In this document: positions 7,468 through 16,653 of the stretch, in pieces
Numbering within the stretch: the stretch's first letter is position 1
How the letters are laid out: every line of letters begins with the position of its first letter
NCBI GenBank assembly: GCA_963833605.1
Contig: CAWHYZ010000003.1
Span: 1-64,000, forward strand
DNA: 64,000 bases
Direction: 5' to 3'
Source of the DNA: JAFAXD01 sp963833605
GTDB lineage: Bacteria; Pseudomonadota; Alphaproteobacteria; Rhizobiales; Xanthobacteraceae
Notes under the pieces: generated by a model
What the model saw: the letters and a program-made list of their open reading frames with translations, nothing else
Databases searched by the model: none
What the model was told of the DNA's origin: nothing
Program-made: the position numbers and the translations under genes

Positions 7468-9679
7468 TCATGAAGCTCCCTCGAATAGTTCGCTCTGACG
7501 GGCTATCACTTTGATCCGGAGTCCTTTTTGCCGTCCGCGCGTGACATGAATGGCCTCAAGCTCGCCACGCTTGACACGCTGCAACACCGTCTGACGCGAG
7601 ACGCCGAGAGCGCGGATCGCCTCACGCATCGGCAGGAATCCTTCGCCAGCTTCACAGTTGAATCGGGCCTTGAGATCGTCGGTGAGCCGGATGCTCCAGG
7701 GCGCACCGGGCGTGATCTGCTCGCCAGCGATGATGCCGTCGTTGATGAGACGATGAATGGTCGACGGTGCGACGCCGAGCGCGGTCGCCGCACGTTTGAT
7801 GGTCAGCAGCTCACCTGCAGCGGCGTCAGTATTCGGGACGAAGCACGGAATCTTCCAGTGCGTCCGCAGGCTGCAAACACGATTGCCCTCGAAGCGATGA
7901 CCGCGCGCCGTCCTGCGGCCCTGCCGATTGAGGATGCCGGCGATCACAGTGTCGGGGTAGTGGACTGCCAAGCGGCGCACGAGCGCGACCGTGTCCTCAT
8001 CGGTGCGCACGGTTGCTGGCCGCGAGCGAGGCAGGCCCAAGTCGATTTCGGTCAGTGCACCGCCCTTCCAGCGCAGCGTGAGGTGGGCCGCAGACTTATC
8101 GCGCTCGACCTTGACAATCACCTCCTCGATCAGCGTACCCAACAGCTCCTTCCTGTCGCGTGGCGTGGTCGTGGTTGCGGTCCATACGGCGGCGAGGTCG
8201 GGGCCGAGCGTGCCCAAGCGATCGCGCTCCTCGATCGAGAGCATGCGCGGACGCTCCTCCTCGCGACGGGCCAGCTCAGCCTTTGCTGCTTCGAGCGATG
8301 TCAGACTTTCCTCCCATGCGCGCTCGAGGCCACGCGCCACCAGCCGGTTGTCGGGATCGACGGCACGATATCGACGCTCGGCAAGAACTCGCTGCATAGC
8401 TCGCCCGCTCGACGCCTAGCCGCCAGTGCTTGAGCGCGGACTCGCGATCCATCTCGATTTGCTCGGCCGCGGCCAATGTCGCTCTGATTTTGGCTGGCTC
8501 AAGCGCTGCAATGAATGCGCGAGTCACGGCGTCGTCGATCTGCACGCCGCCAATGTTGAGGCAGTAACTGCCGCGCCCCTCGACAAGATGCTCGCCGGCG
8601 CAGTGATATCCAGGTGCCGAATTACGGCCGCGATAATGCGTGCGCAAACGGCGGCCGCAGTGCCCGCAACTGGCGAGGCCCTGCAGGAGGGCGTTGCCTT
8701 CCCTCACAGCACCACCCGCCTTGTGCGGCCCGGGTCGCGTGTTACGCGCGATGCGTTGCTGGTTAGCCTCATAAGTCGGCCAGTCGATAAATCCTTCGTG
8801 ATGCTCTTTGATCAGCACCTGCCAATGATCGCGCGGCAGAAGTCTGATCCGCTTCCGCCGAACGCCTGAAGCGTCGAGCGTCATCTCTGTTCGGGTCTTG
8901 CCATAGACGTAGGCTCCAGCATAGACGGGGTTGGTCAGAACCTGGTGGATGGCGTGATAGCTGGCCTCGACCCAGCGGATCTCGGCGTGCGCACTCATCT
9001 GCAGCGGGAGCTTGTGGCCTTGGTCGCGCAACCACAGCCAAACGCGTCGCGCCGAGCCTGTCTCGGCAAAGCGCGCGAAGATGGAGCGGATGGCTGTGAT
9101 GACGGCCTCATCGGGGTGGAACAGAACCTCGCCGTCAGCTTCGCCCCACACGAAGCCTACGGGAAGTCCGCGCCGCAGTTCACCTCTTGCAGCCTTATTA
9201 CAAATCCCGCCGTTGAGCCGGGCGCGCAACACGTGCAACTCGGCCTCGCTCATCGTTCCTTTGAGGCCGAGCAGCAAACGGTCGTTGAACAACGCCGGAT
9301 GATAGATGCCGTCAGCGTCTCCGATCAGTGTGTCGGTCAGCCCGGCGAGATCGATGAGGCGGTGCCAGTCGGCGTTGTTGCGAGCGAGGCGCGACACCTC
9401 GAGCCCAAGAACAAGCCCGACGCGGGCGAGTGCGACCTCAGCGGTGAGGCGCGCAAAGCCGGAGCGGGCGACCGAGCCGGAGCCAGAGAGACCGAGGTCC
9501 TCGTCGATGACGACGATGCGTTCATCAGGCCAGCCGAGCTCGCGAGCTTTGGTGGCGAGTGCATACTGCCGCTCCGTCAATTCGCGGTTGTGCTCGACCT
9601 GCGCCGGGCTCGATTGACGCAAATAGACGATAGCTTGGCGCGAGTGATGGCTGGCCGTGATCTTCGCGCGCTCATTCAT
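7468..9679 (-). pseudogene. Serine recombinase with zinc ribbon and two HTH domains, frameshifted
   Basis: The frame from ATG 9679 carries a resolvase catalytic domain (RQAIVYLRQSSPAQVEHNRE with the nucleophile serine, VLGLEVSRLARN, LLLGLKGTMSEAELH), a recombinase domain (about 185-290) and a zinc ribbon (CGHCGRRL ... YHCAGEH ... YCLN, about 345-385). The expected coiled-coil region then breaks near 8360-8400; the next frame continues ERRYRAVDPDNRLVARGLERAWEESLTSLEAAKAELARREE to the stop at 7468. The C-terminus has two excisionase-like helix-turn-helix units (IKRAATALGVAPSTIHRLI and MREAIRALGVSRQTVLQRV). The intact protein would be about 735 aa. A true inactivating shift, an assembly error, or less likely programmed frameshifting are all possible. 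Confidence 0.75.
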
Positions 9680-9854
9680 GTCCCAGCTCCTTTATCGGCG
9701 CGTCTGCGATCACGCGCGCGATGAGGCGCGCCAGCAGTTCGAGCGCAGCGATCCGCGCGGTCTCGTCGAGTTGATCCCAGGCGCCCTGCGGCGGGCTCGA
9801 CGACGTGGGGCTTGACGGCAGATCGGAAGGGTCGAGAAAGAGGTTCAGCTGCAT
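9672..9854 (-). CDS. Small element-borne protein, 60 aa
   Basis: ATG 9854 has GGAG 7 nt upstream and opens MQLNLFLDPSDLP; the C-terminal helix reads ARIAALELLARLIARVIAD. Its stop overlaps the recombinase start (ATGAATGA region), a sign of translational coupling. Proteins of this form, a short QLxLF lead followed by a helix with repeated AL-RLIA, travel with this recombinase type. I infer an accessory role in recombination; none is established to my knowledge. Confidence 0.6.
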   Translation of the reverse strand: MQLNLFLDPSDLPSSPTSSSPPQGAWDQLDETARIAALELLARLIARVIADAPIKELGHE

Positions 9855-10153
9855 TGCTGCTCTCCACATGTGATGCCGAACTCGATATGCCGGCGCTGGA
9901 GAGCGTCGATGACCTTGCGCAGCTGAAGCAAATCACCGAACTTACCGAGAGCAGGTGCGTGGATGACGTCGTCAGAGCTCGACGATGTCTCGGTGTCGTG
10001 ATGATCTATCCAATCGGTCCATGATGCCGGAATGAGGGTTCGACTGCCGTTTGGCAGGATGACGAGGACAAGCAGCACGCCGCGTCGCTTAATGCTGCTG
10101 ATCACCGCCAGCGTCTGCCCCTCGAACGCATGGCGCTCTCGAATGATCGTCAC
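9845..10153 (-). CDS. DUF5372-like element-borne protein, 102 aa
   Basis: Starts at 10153 (MTIIRERHAFEGQTLAVI) and stops 9845-9847, overlapping the next gene's start by 10 nt. The core HAFEGQTLAVISSIKRRGVLLVLVILPNGSRTLIPASWTDW resembles the DUF5372 proteins (pattern HPF-GQ ... PDGSRxxIPAxWTD) that usually head this small-protein/recombinase operon. The C-terminal part (KFGDLLQLRKVIDAL) forms a helix. Function is unknown. Its own promoter presumably lies in 10154-10198 or outside, in intron sequence. Confidence 0.55.
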   Translation of the reverse strand: MTIIRERHAFEGQTLAVISSIKRRGVLLVLVILPNGSRTLIPASWTDWIDHHDTETSSSSDDVIHAPALGKFGDLLQLRKVIDALQRRHIEFGITCGEQQCS

Positions 10154-10198
10154 ATAATCCGGATGATCGCGGAGATGGGTAGTGTGTCGCCGCTTCCT

Positions 10199-11041
10199 TC
10201 GACACGGTGAGCCAGGAATGGCTGATCAGGTTCGTGGAGCATCGGATCGGCGATAAGCGCATCATCCGTCAGGTCCAGAAATGGCTCAAGGCGGGTGTCC
10301 TGGAAGACGAAGTCCTCATGGGACAGTGACAGAGGGACCGGGCAGGGTGCGGTGATCTCGCCACTCCTGGCCAACATCTACCTGCACTACGCCCTCGACC
10401 TCTGGGCCGAGCGCTGGCGAAGGCGCGAAGCCACGGGCGACATGATCATCGTGCGGTATGCCGACGATTTTATCGTCGGTTGCCAACATGAGAGCGATGC
10501 CCGGCGCTTCCTGGACGCGATGCGGGAATCGATTGCGGGGAGTTTGCGTTGTCGCTTCATCCGGAGAAGACCCGTCTGATCGAGTTCGGCCGTTTCGCTA
10601 CGAAGCAGCGCGCTGCAACGTAGGCTCGGTAAACCGGAGACCTTCCAGTTTCTGGGCTTTACCTTCATCTGCGGGCAATCCCGTCGAGGGCGCTTCTTGC
10701 TGAAGCGCAAAAGCCGGAGGCGACCGCATGCGAGACAAAGCTAAGGAGGTGAGGGAGGAGATGCGAAGGCGCAAGACACCAACCGGTCCGAGAACAGGGA
10801 AAGTGGCTGAGCCAAGTCGTTCGCGGCTACTTCGCGTACCACGCAGTGCCGACGAATACCCGTGCACTCAGACGCGTTCCGTCACCGCGTCATGGATCTA
10901 TGGCGACGCTCCCTCAAGCGGCGTCTTCGCACGCACGCAGAGCTCAGGAACGGCCGAGACCAGATAATAGATGGAACCGGCGGGCTCCTTGCGGTCCGAT
11001 GCGCTTTTGTTCGCACCTCTACGAGCAGGAAATGCGATTGA
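10199..11041 (+). pseudogene. Group II intron reverse transcriptase/maturase, 3' part
   Basis: Continues the gene interrupted at 7440. FDTVSQEWLIRFVEHRIGDKRII is followed by KWLKAGVLED, then (10295-10579) DRGTGQGAVISPLLANIYLHYALDLWAERWRRREATGDMIIVRYADDFIVG, which contains the polymerase YADD box. After a frameshift come LSLHPEKTRLIEFGRFA, GKPETFQFLGFTFICG and the domain X/thumb region VVRGYFAYHAVPTNTRAL with RHRVMDLWRRSLKRR. Several frameshifts rule out activity. Frame in the last part ends at TGA 11041; intron domain V was not recognised afterwards. Confidence 0.8.
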
Positions 11042-11092
11042 GCCGTGGGCCGCATTGGGTTGGCGCCCAATACTGAAAGTGCAGGAGGAATT

Positions 11093-11266
11093 ATGGTCAT
11101 CCTGAAAAACGATAAACACAAAAGATATACGCGTTTCGCCGCCCATTGTTTGGAAATGGTGACCGTAGCAAGAGATCAAGAGTCTCGGTCCATTCAACGC
11201 GAAATGGCGGCCGAATGGCTGAAGCTCGCGGATGCTACTCTTCGTCCATCGAAATCCGGGAAATGA
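11093..11266 (+). CDS. Small conserved hypothetical protein, 57 aa
   Basis: ATG 11093 follows a perfect AGGAGG at 5-nt spacing. The product reads MVILKNDKHKRYTRFAAHCLEMVTVARDQESRSIQREMAAEWLKLADATLRPSKSGK: an amphipathic helical protein. Many Bradyrhizobium genomes hold short proteins with exactly this layout (RYxRxAxHCLxM ... REMAAEWLxLADA). The function is unknown. It stands alone, right after the intron relic. Confidence 0.7.
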   Translation: MVILKNDKHKRYTRFAAHCLEMVTVARDQESRSIQREMAAEWLKLADATLRPSKSGK

Positions 11267-11367
11267 TTCCAGGTGATACCGGCTCCTCAGTCGGCACCGG
11301 CCTCACGGCCAGCAGTAAAGTTCGGCGGTCTTGAAAGCGGACGCAGCATTTCCCGTGCAAATCCGGC

Positions 11368-11478
11368 ATGGATCCACAAAAGCTTATCTATCTAATATTC
11401 AAGTGGGGATGGCGTGGACCCCTGGTCCTGGCGCTCGTCATATTTGGAACTTGGATCTATTCCCTGTGGATGTATTGA
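11368..11478 (+). CDS. Possible 36-aa membrane peptide
   Basis: ATG 11368 to TGA 11478 encodes MDPQKLIYLIFKWGWRGPL then a hydrophobic span PLVLALVIFGTWIYSLWMY. The charge and aromatic distribution (basic before, aromatic belt at both ends of one transmembrane helix) looks natural rather than random. There is no strong Shine-Dalgarno, so expression is uncertain. No homologue recognised; role unknown. Confidence 0.4.
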   Translation: MDPQKLIYLIFKWGWRGPLVLALVIFGTWIYSLWMY

Positions 11479-11734
11479 GGGCTTCGGGTCGCCTCGGTTG
11501 GCGGCCTCGTCGCTGTCGGGCGGGTGGGTGTCGTGACCAGTGGTGCCCGGCCCCTCGGCGGCGGTAGATAAGCCGCGCGAAATCGCCTGGGATATGAAGC
11601 GGCCCCACCCTCGGGGCCCCGCGCCTCGGTCCCGACCCACAGCGGCGGATCCCCGACGCGGCCCATGGGTGTCCATGATATGATGCTTTCCGGTGACCAG
11701 AAGGGCGAGTTCTTATAGCGAAGGACGCCGTGTC

Positions 11735-12409
11735 ATGGCGAGCAAACAGAAGGCGTCATTCGATGCGAAATTGTTCCTCGCCAAAGTCGGCGAGGGACGC
11801 AGCATCGGAAAATACCGCAAGGATCAAATCGTCTTCTCACAGGGAGATCCTGCGGATGCGGTCTTCTACATCCAGAGCGGCAAGGCAAAAGTCACGGTGG
11901 TCTCCGAGCAAGGTAAGGAAGCTGTCGTCGCCATACTCGGACCGGACAATTTCTTCGGCGAAGGATGCCTGGCCGGACAGCCGCGCCGCATGGCAACGGT
12001 CTCGACGCTGGCCGAGGGCCTATTCATGCGGCTCGAAAAGGCGTCCGTCGTCCGCGCGATCCATGAGGAGCCGGCGTTTTCCGAAATGTTCATTGCGCAT
12101 CTTCTGGCTCGGACCATCCGGGTAGAAGAAGACCTGATCGATCAACTGTTCAATTCGAGCGAGAAACGTCTCGCTCGAATGTTGTTGCTGTTGGCGAATT
12201 TTGGCAAGGAAGGAAGACCGGAACCCGTGATTGCGAATGTAAGCCAGGAGACGCTCGCAGAGATGATAGGCACCACGCGGTCCCGTGTCAGCCATTTCAT
12301 GAACAAGTTTCGCAAATTGGGCTTCATTCACTATGACGGTGGCGGCTTGGAAGTGCACAGTTCGTTGTTAAACGTGATTCTCCACGATCAACCACCGGTC
12401 AAGATGTAG
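11735..12409 (+). CDS. Crp/Fnr-family transcriptional regulator, 224 aa
   Basis: The N-terminal cyclic-nucleotide-binding beta-barrel (about 20-130) contains IVFSQGDPADAVFYIQSGKAKVTVVSEQGKEAVVAILGPDNFFGEGCLAGQPRR, and the C-terminal winged helix has VSQETLAEMIGTTRSRVSHFMNKFRKLGFI, the Crp recognition helix. The FNR-type N-terminal cysteine cluster is absent, so oxygen sensing through Fe-S is unlikely. GAAGGA lies about 10 nt before ATG 11735; an upstream in-frame ATG at 11693 lacks support. It sits alone; targets unknown. Confidence 0.9.
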   Translation: MASKQKASFDAKLFLAKVGEGRSIGKYRKDQIVFSQGDPADAVFYIQSGKAKVTVVSEQGKEAVVAILGPDNFFGEGCLAGQPRRMATVSTLAEGLFMRLEKASVVRAIHEEPAFSEMFIAHLLARTIRVEEDLIDQLFNSSEKRLARMLLLLANFGKEGRPEPVIANVSQETLAEMIGTTRSRVSHFMNKFRKLGFIHYDGGGLEVHSSLLNVILHDQPPVKM

Positions 12410-12501
12410 ATCTTTTTGGAGCCCTCACAGCATTCCTCGATTTCTTTTGCCCAAACTGATCATCAGCCGAACGACGGCACCGACACGTCGGCTGCCGATT
12501 A

Positions 12502-12855
12502 TCAGGGCTTGCTGGTCGGTTTTTTGACCTTGGAGACAGCCCGCTCTTCCTCTCGGTGCTTGCGTGAATCTCCCATCATTTCGAGGCAGACCAGAAGCTC
12601 TACGAAGCTCGGCGATCCGCCTGCGCTGGTCGCAACGCATTGACTACGTTCGCCGCTCGGGAACCGCGACCAATCCTTTTCGAGATCCTTGCGGGCCGCG
12701 GTCTCGCCCTCCAGGCAGCTCTCGACGGTCCTCCCGGTGGGGCCGGTCATTTTGATCGCGGCCACGCAAGTTGACTTGACGTCGAGGTTGGGAACGCGAT
12801 CTGCCGCATTCACGACGAGGCCGGCGCCGACAAGGAGCATTGTAATGATCATCAT
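12502..12855 (-). CDS. Exported hypothetical protein, 117 aa
   Basis: Starts MMIITMLLVGAGLVVNAADRVPNLDV, a signal peptide with cleavage after NAA or AD. The mature part holds three cysteines in a spacing (STCVAAIKM ... VESCLEGE ... SQCVATSAGGSPSFVELLVCLEM) that matches a family of small periplasmic rhizobial proteins, with helix EGETAARKDLEKDWSRF between. The cysteines probably form disulfides. Its start overlaps the stop of the upstream gene by 4 nt (ATGA, 12852-12855), so the two are translationally coupled. AAGGCAG precedes ATG 12855. Function unknown. Confidence 0.65.
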   Translation of the reverse strand: MMIITMLLVGAGLVVNAADRVPNLDVKSTCVAAIKMTGPTGRTVESCLEGETAARKDLEKDWSRFPSGERSQCVATSAGGSPSFVELLVCLEMMGDSRKHREEERAVSKVKKPTSKP

Positions 12856-13250
12856 GCAAACTGCCTTGTGTTAAGAGTCGGCCTTGCCACTGCCGTTTCG
12901 GCACGCTTGGGACCACCGGGATGGGGGGCGTTGAGCCCCCTGAATTGTTCTGGCCCTTGCTCACCAAGGTCGGGTGTGGGTCCGGGCTGAACGACAGCAA
13001 CAGAATCTGACGCCGGGAAAGTATCTTCCAGACCTATTTCCAGCGCATTTTCGAGACGACTGCGCTCAGCCGCTGCTTTGCGCTCATTGGTTACACCGTA
13101 TCGGTGGGCTCTCCCGTGAACAGGTCGGCCGTGACGACGCTGAGATTTGCGCATGAACCAGACGTCTAGAACGTAATCTTCGTTCGAGTTCTGATCATTA
13201 TCGCTCACTTGCGGGTGCCCGGCCGTCGCAGGCTCGTCAAGATGTGTCAT
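12852..13250 (-). CDS. Small hypothetical protein with FPASD motif
   Basis: The frame ends at 12852 in a 4-nt overlap with the exported protein downstream. Its recognisable core is SRLENALEIGLEDTFPASDSVAVVQPGPT: a short acidic protein type, widespread in alphaproteobacteria, with a (L/E)ExFPASDPV signature and no known function. The start is doubtful: ATG 13250 (MTHLDEPATAGHP) has no clear Shine-Dalgarno, and family members are usually shorter, so translation may begin nearer 13154. The C-terminal tail of about 45 residues is unusual for the family. Confidence 0.45.
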   Translation of the reverse strand: MTHLDEPATAGHPQVSDNDQNSNEDYVLDVWFMRKSQRRHGRPVHGRAHRYGVTNERKAAAERSRLENALEIGLEDTFPASDSVAVVQPGPTPDLGEQGPEQFRGLNAPHPGGPKRAETAVARPTLNTRQFA

Positions 13251-13310
13251 AGGTATTTCGTTGCCGCATCTGACCCTGAGCGTCATTTCTTCATCCGGCA
13301 GACTGTCCGC

Positions 13311-16300
13311 TTAAGCGCCTGGGGAGATTGCCGTCGCATTTCTGGCCGGTGCGCGCGTTCCGCCGGGGAGCCGGCGGACCACGGTGTAGAAGACCGGCGT
13401 GAACAGCAGGCCGAATCCGGTCACCCCCAGCATGCCGGCGAACACCGCCGTGCCGAGCGATTGCCGCATCTCCGCCCCGGCGCCGGTCGCGACCACCAGC
13501 GGGGCGACGCCGAGGATGAATGCAAACGACGTCATCAGGATCGGACGCAGCCGTGTGCGCGCCGCGCGCACCGCCGCTTCGCCCGTGCTCATGCCCTGCT
13601 CTTCCCCCTGGCGTGCGAACTCGACGATCAGGATCGCGTTTTTGGCCGCCAGACCCACGAGAACAACGAAGCCGATCTGCGCCAGTACATCGATCGACAT
13701 CCCGCGCCAAAGCAGGCCGGTGACGGACGCGAGCAGGCACATCGGCACGATCAACACGACGGCGAGCGGCAGTTTCCAGCTTTCGTACTGGGCGGCGAGC
13801 ACCAGGAACACGAACAGAGCGGCGGCGCCGAACACCAGCAAGGTCGGCGTTCCGCGCTGCTGCTGCTGGAAGGCAAGCTCGGTCCATTCGAAGCCGATGC
13901 CGGGCGGCAGCACCTGCTGCGCCAGCTCCTCCATCCGGGCGAGCGCGGTGCCGGTCGCAACGCCTGGCGCCGCGGCGCCCATGACCTCGGCGGCGGGAAA
14001 GAGATTGTAGCGCGGCACCCGATAGGGAACCGTTTCGTGTCGCAGGCGCGCGACCGTGCCGATCGGCACCATCTCGCCCGCGGTATTGCGGGCCTTGAGG
14101 CGCCCGATGTCGGCGGCGTCGCGCCGGAAGCTGCCGTCGGCCTGGGCGATGACTTCGTAGGTTCGGCCGAGATAGTTGAAGTCGTTCACGTACTGCGAGC
14201 CGAGATAGACCTGCAAGGTGGAGAACACGTCGGTCGGCGTGAGCCCGACCTTTTCGGCCTTCTCGCGATCGATGTCGGCATAGACCGAGGGCGAGCGGGT
14301 GCTGAACAGGGTGAAGACTCCGGCGAAGTCGGGATCCTTGTTGGCGGCGGCGACAAGCGCCTGCGCCGCGCGCGCGAGCGCGTCCGAACCAAGCCCGGCG
14401 CGATCCTGCACCATCATCTTGAAGCCGCCTGCGTTGCCGATGCCCTGCACCGGCGGCGGCGGGATAGTCAGCACATAGGCGTCCCGGATTACCGCAAGAC
14501 GCTTGCGCAGATCAGCCAGCACCGTCGCTGCGGTCACGCCCTTGATCGAATGATTGAAAAGCGACGGCAGGCCCGAGAAGATCGTCCCGGCATTGGATGC
14601 CACCGTAAACGTCGTCGCATCGAGCCCCGCGAACGGTGCGACATGCTCCACGCCGCGCGTATCGAGGATGATGTCGATCGCTCGTTTGACCACCGCTTCC
14701 GTGCGATCAAGCGTGGCGCCGGGCGGCAGCTGCACGACCGTGATGAGGTAGCCTTGATCCTGCTCCGGGATGAAACCGGTTGGGGCGCGCGCCAACTGGA
14801 AGCCCGCAAAGCCGATCAGCAACGCGTAGATCGCCAGCATCACGCCGACCACTCGCACCAGCCGCCCGGTGAGGCGGCCATAGGCATTCGACAGCCATTC
14901 GAAGCCGCGATTGAAGGCCGTAAAGCCGACGCGCGCGAGTCGACCGACCCTCCCGGCGCGCTTGTTGTCGGCGGGATCATGCGGCTTGAACAGCACCGCG
15001 CACAGGGCAGGACTGAGCGTCAGTGAGACGAAGCAGGAGATCACGGTCGAGGCCGCGATCGTAATCGCGAACTGGCGAAAGAACTCGCCGGAAATTCCCG
15101 ACAGGAACGCCGACGGCACGAACACGGCGCAGAGGGTGAGCGCGATCGCAATGAGCGCGCCGCCGACCTCGTCCATCGTCTTGTAGGCCGCTTCCTTCGG
15201 AGCCATCCCGAGCTCGAGATTGCGCTCGACGTTCTCGACCACGACGATCGCGTCGTCGACCACGATCCCCACCGCCAGCACCAGTCCGAACAGCGAGAGG
15301 TTGTTGAGCGATATGCCGAGCGCGTAGAGCACCGAGAACGTACCGATCAGCGACACCGGGATAGCGATGACCGGAATGATCGAAGCACGCCACCGTTGCA
15401 GGAACAGGAACACGACGCCGACCACCAGCAGGATGGCGACGAAAATCGTGGTGATGACCTCCTTGACCGACTTGCCGACAAAGATCGTCGGATCGTAGAT
15501 GATCGTGTATCCGAGGCCGGGCGGAAAATCCTTCGCCAGCGTCTTCATGGTCGACAGGACCTCGTGCTCCACCGCCAACGAGTTCGCTCCCGGCTGGGCG
15601 AAGATGAGCAGCGGCAGCCCCGGACCACGGTCCGTGAAGGCGGTCGATCCGTAATCCGCTGCGCCGATCTCGACGCGGCCTACGTCGCGCAAGCGTGTCA
15701 CCCGCCCCTGGGGGTCAGATTTGAGCACGATGTCGGCGAACTGCTGCGGGGTGGAGAGACGGCCGAGCGTCTGCACGTTGACCTGATAGGCCTCGCGCGA
15801 GGGCACCGGCGGCTGATTGAGGATACCGGCCGAGACCTGAATGTTCTGGGCGCGCAGCGCCGCCAGTACGTCGCCGGCGTTGAGACTGTTGGCCGCGACC
15901 TTGTCGGGATCGAGCCAGATACGCATGGCGTAATCGCGCGCGCCGAACAGCTGGACGTCGCCCACGCCGGGCAGACGCGCCAACGCATCCTTCACATGCA
16001 GCGTCGCGTAGTTCGACATGTAGAGATTGTCGCGCGAGCCGTCCGGCGACATGAGATGGACGGCAAGCAGGATGTTGGGCGTCGCCTTTCTGACCTGCAC
16101 GCCCAGGCGCTGGACGTCTTCGGGCAGGCGCGGCAGGGTGTCCTGGACGCGGTTCTGGGTGAGCATCTGCGCGACGTTCAGGTCGGTGCCGATCCGGAAC
16201 GTCACGGTGATCGTAAGCTTGCCGTCGCCGGTCGACTGGCTGCTCAGGTAGAGCATGTTCTCGACGCCGTTGATCTGCTGCTCGAGCGGCGTTGCCACCG

Positions 16301-16484
16301 TGCGCGAAACGGTCTCGGCGGACGCACCGGGATAGACCGTGGTGATCTGCACGGTGGGCGGCACGATCTCCGGATATTGCGCGACCGGCAGGATCGCCAG
16401 CGCCCCGAGACCGATCAGCGTCACGAACACGCTGAGCACGGTGGCGAGGATGGGACGGTCGATGAAGATGTGGGACAAGCGCAT
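13311..16484 (-). CDS. RND multidrug efflux pump, inner-membrane subunit, 1057 aa
   Basis: HAE1-family (AcrB/MexB-like) drug/proton antiporter. MRLSHIFIDRPILATVLSVF is the first membrane helix; two large periplasmic loops follow (about 30-335 and 560-870). The proton relay pair lies in VLAVGIVVDDAIVVVENVERN, and LSGISGEFFRQFA and VLVGLAAKNAILIVEFA mark TM6-TM11. At 1057 aa it is full length. The adaptor gene lies 169 nt upstream on the same strand, separated by two copies of a palindromic repeat. No outer-membrane TolC-like gene is in the window, so a shared TolC is likely. Substrates cannot be read from sequence. Confidence 0.93.
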   Translation of the reverse strand: MRLSHIFIDRPILATVLSVFVTLIGLGALAILPVAQYPEIVPPTVQITTVYPGASAETVSRTVATPLEQQINGVENMLYLSSQSTGDGKLTITVTFRIGTDLNVAQMLTQNRVQDTLPRLPEDVQRLGVQVRKATPNILLAVHLMSPDGSRDNLYMSNYATLHVKDALARLPGVGDVQLFGARDYAMRIWLDPDKVAANSLNAGDVLAALRAQNIQVSAGILNQPPVPSREAYQVNVQTLGRLSTPQQFADIVLKSDPQGRVTRLRDVGRVEIGAADYGSTAFTDRGPGLPLLIFAQPGANSLAVEHEVLSTMKTLAKDFPPGLGYTIIYDPTIFVGKSVKEVITTIFVAILLVVGVVFLFLQRWRASIIPVIAIPVSLIGTFSVLYALGISLNNLSLFGLVLAVGIVVDDAIVVVENVERNLELGMAPKEAAYKTMDEVGGALIAIALTLCAVFVPSAFLSGISGEFFRQFAITIAASTVISCFVSLTLSPALCAVLFKPHDPADNKRAGRVGRLARVGFTAFNRGFEWLSNAYGRLTGRLVRVVGVMLAIYALLIGFAGFQLARAPTGFIPEQDQGYLITVVQLPPGATLDRTEAVVKRAIDIILDTRGVEHVAPFAGLDATTFTVASNAGTIFSGLPSLFNHSIKGVTAATVLADLRKRLAVIRDAYVLTIPPPPVQGIGNAGGFKMMVQDRAGLGSDALARAAQALVAAANKDPDFAGVFTLFSTRSPSVYADIDREKAEKVGLTPTDVFSTLQVYLGSQYVNDFNYLGRTYEVIAQADGSFRRDAADIGRLKARNTAGEMVPIGTVARLRHETVPYRVPRYNLFPAAEVMGAAAPGVATGTALARMEELAQQVLPPGIGFEWTELAFQQQQRGTPTLLVFGAAALFVFLVLAAQYESWKLPLAVVLIVPMCLLASVTGLLWRGMSIDVLAQIGFVVLVGLAAKNAILIVEFARQGEEQGMSTGEAAVRAARTRLRPILMTSFAFILGVAPLVVATGAGAEMRQSLGTAVFAGMLGVTGFGLLFTPVFYTVVRRLPGGTRAPARNATAISPGA

Positions 16485-16552
16485 TTCGAAGTTCCGTCCT
16501 AGCGCGCGATGACTTTTCTTCGATTCGTCATCGCGCTCCAGCCTCTTGTTCG

Positions 16553-16653
16553 CGCATGATCTGTTCCGACAACCGATAGCTACTTTTCGAGATCATGTTT
16601 TGTTCGCTCATGATCTTTTCTGAAAACCGGCAGCCACTTTTCGGGATCATGCG
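16553..16653. repeat. Two tandem copies of a GATCATG palindromic repeat
   Basis: Copy 1 (about 16553-16599) and copy 2 (about 16606-16653) share CATGATCTnTTC, an AACCG centre, CACTTTTCG and GATCATG. The ends of each copy are complementary (CATGATC/GATCATG), so each folds into a hairpin with the diverged centre as the loop. This matches an interspersed repeat I know from Bradyrhizobium and relatives. Here it lies between the adaptor and pump genes of one operon, where it could affect mRNA stability. Confidence 0.7.

Larger units (their letters stand above)
7441..10198. mobile_element. Serine-recombinase element inserted in the group II intron
   Basis: About 2.76 kb separates two halves of one intron reverse transcriptase: ...LDADIQ ends near 7430 and FDTVSQEWLIRFVEHRIGDKRIIR continues from about 10203. 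The insert carries three minus-strand, overlapping genes (10153-9845, 9854-9672, 9679-7468): a DUF5372-like protein, a small protein, and a serine recombinase of the PinR/large resolvase kind. I recall this gene trio recurring in rhizobial genomes. Boundary bases are uncertain by about 15 nt; the flanks share the short string TTCTT/TTCCTT. No terminal inverted repeats are evident, as expected for serine-recombinase elements. Confidence 0.7.

Noticed and set aside
13209..15026. 605-codon plus-strand frame
   Set aside because: Antisense shadow of the RND pump gene, with R/H/D-rich low-complexity translation typical of high-GC antisense frames.
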